Part shown: piece by piece, positions 33,109 through 37,974 of the stretch | How positions within the stretch are numbered: position 1 is the stretch's first letter | Layout of the letters: each line of letters starts with the position of its first letter | Assembly (NCBI GenBank): GCA_021811105.1 | Contig: JAJZPM010000037.1 | Coordinates: 1 to 37,974 of the forward strand | Length of the DNA: 37,974 nucleotides | Direction of reading: 5' to 3' | Source of the DNA: Nitrospirota bacterium | Lineage (GTDB): Bacteria > Nitrospirota > Thermodesulfovibrionia > Thermodesulfovibrionales > UBA6898 | Notes under the pieces: model-generated | Databases searched by the model: none | What the model was told of the DNA's origin: nothing | What the model saw: only the letters and a program-made list of their open reading frames with translations | Made by a program: the position numbers and the translations under genes

Positions 33109-33744
33109 CCCTGCGTCACCTGCCACATGCAGGCGACCGGCCGGCCGACAAGGACCACGAGCCACAGCCTGGCTATCGACATAAATGCCGCCAGCGAGGT
33201 CTGCATCAACTGCCACGGCACCGAGGTCGATACGGCGGAACATCTGGAAGAGTTCCTGACGGAACAGTCAACGGTATTCCAGGATGCGCTGACCCTGGCA
33301 TTGACCGTTCTCAGGAACAAGTACAATATCTCGTACAATGCTGCGGTATATCCGTACTTCTATGACCTTACGAAAGATCCGAGCGGCAAGACTGCGGTCA
33401 AGGACTGGACTCGCGGCACAGGCGATCAGGCATTCGGCAAGAAGCTGATGGGTGCATGCTTCAACATCAATGTGCTCAACCGCGAGCCGGCTGCCTTTGC
33501 ACATGCAAGGACGTATTCCCGCAGGCTGATCTACGACACCATCGACTTCCTCGATGACGGCACGATCAACCTTTCCGCCAGCGCCACGGCGGTAGCCACT
33601 TCCCCTTCCGTTTACGGCAAGGGCGAAAGCGCATACACCGACGGCACCCGGTCGCAGCTGGCACCCGGTACCACCGACGCTATGCTCTTTCTGATCAACT
33701 GGAGCCGCAGCACCGGCAAGTGGGTCACGCCGGAGCGCCCGTAA
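33109..33744 (+). pseudogene. C-terminal fragment of a second multihaem cytochrome
   Basis: In the +1 frame relative to the barrel fragment, sequence begins GPCVTCHMQATGRPTRTTSH and contains CVTCH and CINCH, then a haem-free tail (LRNKYNISYNAAVYPYFYDL, AFGKKLMGACFNINVLNREP, YSRRLIYDTIDFLDDGTINL) to 33744. The tail has the same design as the C-terminal 130 residues of the lipoprotein cytochrome at 29671 (DSIRVLQQKI, DDLHYPYFF, YKYVIQLLLDGYED). An ATG at 33127 gives 205 codons but removes one haem and leaves no signal peptide, so it is a remnant. A terminator follows at 33811. Confidence 0.85.
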
Positions 33745-33776
33745 ATTACTGCATATGTCTTTTATGATGTAACTGC

Positions 33777-33840
33777 CCCGCCTCGAAAGAGGCGGGACTT
33801 CAATACCTGAAAAACCCCGGAGAGATCCGGGGTTTTTTTA
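33777..33840 (+). terminator. Hairpin plus rho-independent terminator after the decayed copy
   Basis: CCCGCCTC/GAGGCGGG form an 8-bp stem with a GAAA tetraloop (33777-33796). A second stem AACCCCGGA/TCCGGGGTT with a GAGA loop (33813-33834) runs into TTTTTTT. The second is a classical terminator, and it survived the decay of the genes before it. Confidence 0.9.
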
Positions 33841-34398
33841 TGTCGCCGGCCGTTATGGTAACGCTCCAGAGGAGAAGGTAATTATTATAAAATGTCCCTC
33901 TACGAGTCGTAGACCTCACCCCTCTGCGGGATCATAACTCCCCTTTTACCCCCTCTTATCTTTTCTCCTCGGCGAATCCGCCTGAGTGCGGAAAGAGGGG
34001 GAGAGGCGCCGTGCTTGCCGGCAGGCAGGGAGCCTGGGGGCGTTACTCCAAAGAGTCCCGAAAGCATTCTGGATTTAGCAAAAAGGGGATCAGAGGGGAA
34101 TTTAATGATAAATTACTTAGAACCTATCTCAAAATTCAGTTCTTCAAAAAGTGCGCCTCTCGCCGTCATTCCCGTGAAGACGGGAATCCAATGTATTCGA
34201 GGAGTTCTGGATACCCGCCTCCGCGGGTATGACAAACTCAGCCGAGGCAAGTCGATTTTGCGATAGGTTCTATTTACTTCGGCAATAGCTACTGGAGTAA
34301 TAATTTGTCCCAAGCTTGATGAATGCTTACCCGTTATCTTGTTATTCTTTTGCATTATAATAGATGTTATGAAAGACATGCTTGGAAGAGGCGAGGTG
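33841..34398. other. Repeat-rich intergenic region upstream of moeA
   Basis: This stretch of 558 bases has no supported gene. It contains pyrimidine-rich and purine-rich segments near 33940-34000 (ACCCCCTCTTA and GAAAGAGGGGGAG) that could pair imperfectly, and the nested repeat at 34119-34272. A TATAAT at 34356-34361 lies 38 bases before the chosen moeA start and is a likely -10. Confidence 0.7.
34119..34272. mobile_element. MITE-like element containing an inner REP-like palindrome
   Basis: The ends AGAACCTATCTCAAAAT (34119-34135) and ATTTTGCGATAGGTTCT (34256-34272) are 17-base inverted repeats with one mismatch. Inside, 34166-34234 begins GTCATTCCCGTGAAGACGGG and ends CCGCGGGTATGAC, the widespread GTCATTCCCG...CGGGAATGAC repeat type with two hairpins. 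The structure suggests one repeat inserted in another. No coding capacity. Confidence 0.65.
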
Positions 34399-35622
34399 AT
34401 GACCGCCGGAGCAGCGCTGGATCTCCTGATCAAGAAGTTGCCTTCGAAGCCCCCCCCAAAGACAAAAGTTCCAATAGAGGATTCCCTTGGACTCATATGC
34501 GCAGAGGATATTGTTTCGCGGGAGGACCTGCCTCAGTTTGCCCGTTCTACCGTAGACGGATATGCGGTAAAGGCAGAGGACTCATTCGGGGCAACGGAGG
34601 CGATGCCGGCCTATCTCGGACTGTCAGGTGAGATCATTATGGGTCAGAAGCCCGATTTTACGTTATCTAAAGGCCTTGCCGCAAAGATACCGACCGGCGG
34701 GATGCTTCCTATGGGCGCGGACGCCGTGGTGATGTTCGAACACGTCCAGACTGTGGACGCAACGACGATCGAGGTGCTGAAGGCGGTGGTCCCCGGAGAG
34801 AATGTGATCCAGGCCGGAGAGGACGTGAAGAAAGGCGAACGGGTTGTGCCGGAGGGCAGGCGAATAAGACCCCAGGACATCGGCGCCTGCACCGGTATCG
34901 GAGTGACGTCGGTCCATGTGTATGAGCGGCCCAGGGTCTCGATAATTTCGACCGGTGACGAGATAGTGCCGGCCGCTGCGTCTCCGGCCATGGGACAGGT
35001 GAGGGACATCAACTCCTACGTGCTTGCAGCGATGATTTCGGAGGCAGGCTGCGTGGCACTCAGGAAGGGGATTATCAGGGATGAATACGTAGCGATCAGG
35101 GCCGCTGTCGAAGGTTCGATGGAGGATTCGGATGCCATAATAGTCTCGGGGGGGACATCGGTCGGGACCAAGGACATGATCGCCAGGATTATCGGCGATA
35201 TCGGCGATTCTGGAGTAGTATTCCACGGAGTTTCGCTGAAGCCGGGGAAGCCTATGATAGGCGGGGTGATGCACGGCATGCCGGTCTTCGGGCTTCCCGG
35301 GCACCCTGCCGCCGTGAGCGTCTGCTTCGAAATATTCATCAGGCCTGTGCTGGATCTGCTTTCTGGACTGGTCGAAAAATTCCCGCAGCGCGCGAGGGCC
35401 TGCATGAAGGCGAGACTTTCAAAGAACATCTCCTCGCCGCAGGGCAGGGAGGAGCATATCAGGGTCGTCATCGAGCAGAGGGACAGCGGGCTCTGGGCGG
35501 TCCCTCTGCTTGGAAAGTCCGGCCTCATTACTACGCTTGTGAAGGCCGACGGCACCATTGTGGTGCCGCTCAACATCAACGGTCTCGAGGCAGGAACGGT
35601 AGTCGACGTAAGGCTTTTTTGA
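34399..35622 (+). CDS. moeA: Molybdopterin molybdotransferase
   Basis: MoeA inserts molybdate into adenylylated molybdopterin, the last step of molybdenum-cofactor synthesis. The start at 34399 (MTAGAALDLLIKKLP) fits the family N-terminus and has GAGG seven bases upstream; ATGs at 34369 and 34378 would add up to 10 residues. The product is 407 residues. Motifs: FARSTVDGYAVKAED (domain III), PTGGMLPMGADAVV, VSIISTGDEIV, IIVSGGTSVGTKDM and FGLPGHPAAVS. It serves any molybdo- or tungsto-enzyme, including seleno-formate dehydrogenases, though none is encoded here. The next gene starts four bases after its stop. Confidence 0.95.
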   Translation: MTAGAALDLLIKKLPSKPPPKTKVPIEDSLGLICAEDIVSREDLPQFARSTVDGYAVKAEDSFGATEAMPAYLGLSGEIIMGQKPDFTLSKGLAAKIPTGGMLPMGADAVVMFEHVQTVDATTIEVLKAVVPGENVIQAGEDVKKGERVVPEGRRIRPQDIGACTGIGVTSVHVYERPRVSIISTGDEIVPAAASPAMGQVRDINSYVLAAMISEAGCVALRKGIIRDEYVAIRAAVEGSMEDSDAIIVSGGTSVGTKDMIARIIGDIGDSGVVFHGVSLKPGKPMIGGVMHGMPVFGLPGHPAAVSVCFEIFIRPVLDLLSGLVEKFPQRARACMKARLSKNISSPQGREEHIRVVIEQRDSGLWAVPLLGKSGLITTLVKADGTIVVPLNINGLEAGTVVDVRLF

Positions 35623-35626
35623 CACG

Positions 35627-36508
35627 ATGAGGATCGTCTTATTCACCCGCACAGGATTCCACCATACGTATTTCATCAACAGGCTGCAGGAGAGGTTCGA
35701 TGTTTCCTGCGTCGTCCGTGAGGGGTACCCGCAAATAAAAAAAGAGGGGGCAGTCGCATCGCTGATGAAGTACGTATTGAAAAAAGGCGGGTCCGGTGAA
35801 AAAGAGGACGAGGCCTTTCTCCGGGAGTTCAATGAGAAGTACTCCGCGGGGTTCAGGTTTCACAGGATGTTGAAGGACTATCTCAGGTCGCCCTTTGATC
35901 TCGTGGTGGAACGGCCCGGCGTGAAGTATGTGAATGTGCAGTGCGGGGATATCAACAGCAGCGGGTTTGCTTCCTTCCTGAGAGAACTCACGCCCGACAT
36001 AATAGTCGTCCTGGGGAGCAGCGTAATCAGTCCGGAGATCATTTCGGTCCCTTCCATGGCGATGATCAATATCCATTCCGGCCTCTCGCCCTATTACCGG
36101 GGGACCTGGAGCTACGGCTGGCCGATTGTCAACAACGAGCCGGAGTATATCGGCGTCACCGTCCATTGCATAGATCCCGGCATCGACACCGGAGACATTA
36201 TTTTTCAGACGAGGCCCCCGCTCGAACCCGGCGACGACCTCAACTCCATTTTCCTCAAGGTCATCTCTCAGGGCGTCGAGCTTGCCGCGGAGGCGATGGA
36301 ACGCATCATTGCGGACTCTGTTCAGACGTATCCCCAACCGCGGAACATAGGCCGGCTATACCTTACGAAGGACTTTAACGCGGCGGCCGCCCGACTCTGC
36401 CTTTCGCGTCTGGAAGGCGGAATAATCGCCGGATACCTCGCACGGAAGGATGAGGCGGACGCAGCGGTCCCGCTTTACGGCTGCGTTGCGCCAAGAATTT
36501 TAGGATGA
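35627..36508 (+). CDS. Formyltransferase-family protein (Fmt/ArnA-like)
   Basis: The product is 293 residues with a formyl-transferase domain: VVLGSSVISPEIIS, then MINIHSGLSPYYRGTWSYGW (the Asn and His active-site block) and VTVHCIDPGIDTGDIIFQT, with the catalytic Asp. Its N-terminal 95 residues are atypical, and the C-terminal OB-like domain of methionyl-tRNA formyltransferase is missing. A 10-formyl-THF-dependent transfer to a sugar amine is therefore likelier than tRNA formylation. The gene overlaps a polysaccharide deacetylase by four bases. Together they resemble the ArnA-formyltransferase/ArnD-deformylase pairing, but neither is close enough to name. Confidence 0.8.
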   Translation: MRIVLFTRTGFHHTYFINRLQERFDVSCVVREGYPQIKKEGAVASLMKYVLKKGGSGEKEDEAFLREFNEKYSAGFRFHRMLKDYLRSPFDLVVERPGVKYVNVQCGDINSSGFASFLRELTPDIIVVLGSSVISPEIISVPSMAMINIHSGLSPYYRGTWSYGWPIVNNEPEYIGVTVHCIDPGIDTGDIIFQTRPPLEPGDDLNSIFLKVISQGVELAAEAMERIIADSVQTYPQPRNIGRLYLTKDFNAAAARLCLSRLEGGIIAGYLARKDEADAAVPLYGCVAPRILG

Positions 36509-37506
36509 GGGACTGGGAGTCTTCCCTTATTCTTCTTTTTCATACGACGGAAGAGCGCGATCTGCCGTTGTTTAGGAACCTCGGAAATATCCGGCCGGCC
36601 GTATTCGAGAGGCTCTGCAAGGTGTTGAAAAAGGAATTCGATGTCGTAGGCCTGAAGACGCTGACGAACGGCCTTTCCGGAGATTCCGGAATGTCCGGGA
36701 GGCCCCTCGCGATTACGTTCGATGACGGCGGGAAATCCTATGCATCTCTTGCCGCGCCGGTCATGAGTACGTTGGGGATTCCTTCTACCTGTTTCCTTAT
36801 CACGGACTGCGTCGGCGGCGGATCCATCTACTGGCGATACCTTTTCAATTACTGCATCAATTCAGGTCATGGAAGAGAGCTCGCCGGGCTGGTAGCCGCT
36901 GCATACGGCGCGCACCTGAAAGAAGATGAGGTCATCAGCTTTACCCGAAGAAATTACGACAAGGCGAAGAACAGAGAAATCGTGGAGGGCATTATGCACC
37001 GGATCATCACCGAGGAGGAATACCTGGCAAAGGAGGGCGAACTCTTTCTGTCTTTCGATGATATCACGCGAATGAAAGCAGACCCGCTCGTCGACTTCGG
37101 CGTGCATACTCGCTCTCATCCGGTCATGAAGGGGCTGAGCGAAGAAGAAATTCAGGACGAAATCTCTGGCAGCGTCGCTTTTTACAGGGGAAAAGTAGGT
37201 CATGACTCTCCCATGTTCAGCGTCCCCTTCGGAAGGCTTAACAGGGATTATGATGAAAGGACGGTGCTTGCGGCCCTCGGCTGTTCAATCCCCGCGGTAT
37301 TCTCGGCTTACGGCGGCGGGAACGAGAGGGGGCAGCCTCGTTACAACGTCCGCAGGATTCCGGTGACAGAAGCTCTGCTCGAAGGCGGCGTCGAAGCGTT
37401 CGTGCGCTCCCTCCGTCATGTAGACGTTGCTCCCGAATATATTGAAAAAGAAAGAAGTCTCCGTGATGCGGTGGAGAGATGGCGGAAATTGTACGGGCGT
37501 GATTAA
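36505..37506 (+). CDS. Polysaccharide deacetylase (NodB-domain) family protein
   Basis: The product is 333 residues without a signal peptide. NodB motifs are present: motif 1 AITFDDGGKSY (about residue 70), motif 2 VHTRSHP (the two zinc His) and motif 3 MFSVPFGRLNRDYDE. The segment between motifs 1 and 2 is long (about 120 residues) and includes IYWRYLFNYCINSGHG. It would be a carbohydrate de-N-acylase. It overlaps the formyltransferase gene at ATGA, so coupled production is likely, and the two probably act on the same glycan or lipid intermediate. A transport or polymer gene is not nearby. Confidence 0.85.
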   Translation: MRDWESSLILLFHTTEERDLPLFRNLGNIRPAVFERLCKVLKKEFDVVGLKTLTNGLSGDSGMSGRPLAITFDDGGKSYASLAAPVMSTLGIPSTCFLITDCVGGGSIYWRYLFNYCINSGHGRELAGLVAAAYGAHLKEDEVISFTRRNYDKAKNREIVEGIMHRIITEEEYLAKEGELFLSFDDITRMKADPLVDFGVHTRSHPVMKGLSEEEIQDEISGSVAFYRGKVGHDSPMFSVPFGRLNRDYDERTVLAALGCSIPAVFSAYGGGNERGQPRYNVRRIPVTEALLEGGVEAFVRSLRHVDVAPEYIEKERSLRDAVERWRKLYGRD

Positions 37507-37521
37507 TCACGCCTCAAGAAC

Positions 37522-37551
37522 TTGACAGGCGGACCGTTTTTGCGGTTTAAT
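37522..37551 (+). promoter_or_regulatory. Sigma-70 promoter of tRNA-Val
   Basis: TTGACA (37522-37527) and TTTAAT (37546-37551) are separated by 18 bases, and the tRNA begins 25 bases after the -10. The -35 is a perfect consensus match. Confidence 0.75.
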
Positions 37552-37576
37552 GAATAGCTCAATGTTGTTCCGATAT

Positions 37577-37651
37577 AGGCTCGTAGCTCAGGGGGAGAGC
37601 GCTACCTTGACACGGTAGAGGTCGGCGGTTCGAAACCGCCCGGGCCTACCA
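37577..37651 (+). tRNA. tRNA-Val (anticodon GAC)
   Basis: The 75 bases fold fully. The acceptor AGGCTCG pairs with CGGGCCT (one G-T pair). D-arm: GCTC/GAGC. Anticodon stem: CTACC/GGTAG around loop TTGACAC, giving anticodon GAC (reads GUC, Val). Variable loop: AGGTC. T-arm: GGCGG-TTCGAAA-CCGCC. The discriminator is A, and the CCA end is encoded. Confidence 0.97.
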
Positions 37652-37809
37652 TTTTTCCTTTATAAAACAGATGGTTACGAGAAAATCGCAACAGCTTGAT
37701 TTTTTTCTCGGTGACCAACTGTAACCAAAAATATCTTCAAGTAATCGCTGTCAGATAATTTAGCCCATCTTCCGCAATTCGAAAAGTGAAAGTTAGTCAT
37801 ATCAAGTAG

Positions 37810-37974
37810 TTACAGTTGCAAACAGGCTATTTTCTGCACTACATTTTCTGCGTTTTCGATAATCTTGGGTCTGTTTGGCAAATGGATCTTCAGTCTCTGA
37901 AGGAGAACTTTCAGTTCTTTTGGCGGTGTCGAGACCACGCGTAGCCTGATTGTCTTATCCTTGGCGGGAAGCAC
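37810..37974 (-). CDS. C-terminal end of an unrecognised, possibly transposase, gene (partial)
   Basis: The minus-strand frame enters from the window edge and ends at a TAA (37812-37810). The 54 visible residues read VLPAKDKTIRLRVVSTPPKE, then LKVLLQRLKIHLPNRPKIIE, then NAENVVQKIACLQL. The composition (basic, P-x-x-x-L-x-x-L-x-L pattern) resembles the tail of some IS-type transposases, but I cannot name a family. Location close to a tRNA gene fits mobile DNA. The bases between tRNA and stop (37652-37809) have an imperfect hairpin at 37672-37716 (TGGTTAC-GAGAAAATC and GATTTTTTTCTCGGTGACCA) that might be an element end or the tRNA terminator. Confidence 0.45.
   Translation of the reverse strand: MLPAKDKTIRLRVVSTPPKELKVLLQRLKIHLPNRPKIIENAENVVQKIACLQL

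Noticed and set aside
33127-33744. A 205-codon cytochrome gene starting at the ATG at 33127
   Set aside because: It would begin just after a haem motif, lacks a signal peptide and ribosome site, and is continuous upstream with cytochrome sequence in the same frame.
34166-34234. CRISPR-like repeat
   Set aside because: Only one inverted pair and no regular direct repeats with spacers; no cas genes. No CRISPR array was found elsewhere in the window.

Overview
The window looks like a chromosomal segment of a Gram-negative, probably anaerobic or metal/chalcogen-respiring bacterium. Support comes from a near-complete type II secretion (T2SS) cluster including gspN, lipoprotein and outer-membrane multihaem cytochromes, ext-type (selenite/tellurite operon) proteins, E. 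coli-type [4Fe-4S] dihydroxy-acid dehydratase features, and a probable selenoprotein. Nitrospirota (Thermodesulfovibrionia-like) or a Desulfuromonadota-like lineage would fit; this is inference from gene content, not from a marker-gene tree.

Layout. (a) 1-1867: a HigA-like fragment abutting a 5'-truncated SF1 helicase with a Vsr-like nuclease domain and zinc ribbon, i.e. remnants of defence or mobile DNA. (b) 2116-2517 (minus): a small membrane protein and a glutaredoxin-like selenoprotein whose in-frame UGA sits in a perfect 9-bp hairpin. Most annotation pipelines would miss this gene. (c) 2633-11864 (plus): haem biosynthesis (hemH, protoporphyrinogen oxidase), a periplasmic cyclophilin, a DUF465 protein, ilvD, rpsO-pnp and an M16 peptidase. 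(d) 11899-27230 (minus): T2SS genes read gspC-D-E-F, a small lipoprotein, a rhodanese/ExtJ-like/porin module (ExtH-J-I-like), then gspG-H-I-J-K-L-M-N. (e) 27547-31863 (plus), divergent from gspC: an outer-membrane barrel, a nine-haem cytochrome and a lipoprotein cytochrome with up to eleven haems, together forming a candidate porin-cytochrome conduit. (f) 32370-33744: a decayed second conduit in which the middle of a barrel gene is joined to the tail of a cytochrome gene. (g) 34399-37506: moeA, a formyltransferase and a polysaccharide deacetylase in tight succession. (h) 37577-37651: tRNA-Val(GAC), followed by the C-terminal end of an unrecognised, possibly transposase, gene at the edge.

How the parts may work together. 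Haem made by the hemH/hemY pair would supply the cytochromes. T2SS is known in Shewanella and Geobacter to export outer-surface cytochromes, and here its first gene faces a conduit operon across a shared 316-bp promoter region. The ExtH/J/I-like module sits between gspF and gspG. I read the 17.5-33.7 kb region as one extracellular electron-transfer and secretion island. Its most unusual details are a GspD fused to a subtilase-type prodomain, two non-CxxCH haem sites, and a heptanucleotide repeat just inside gspK.
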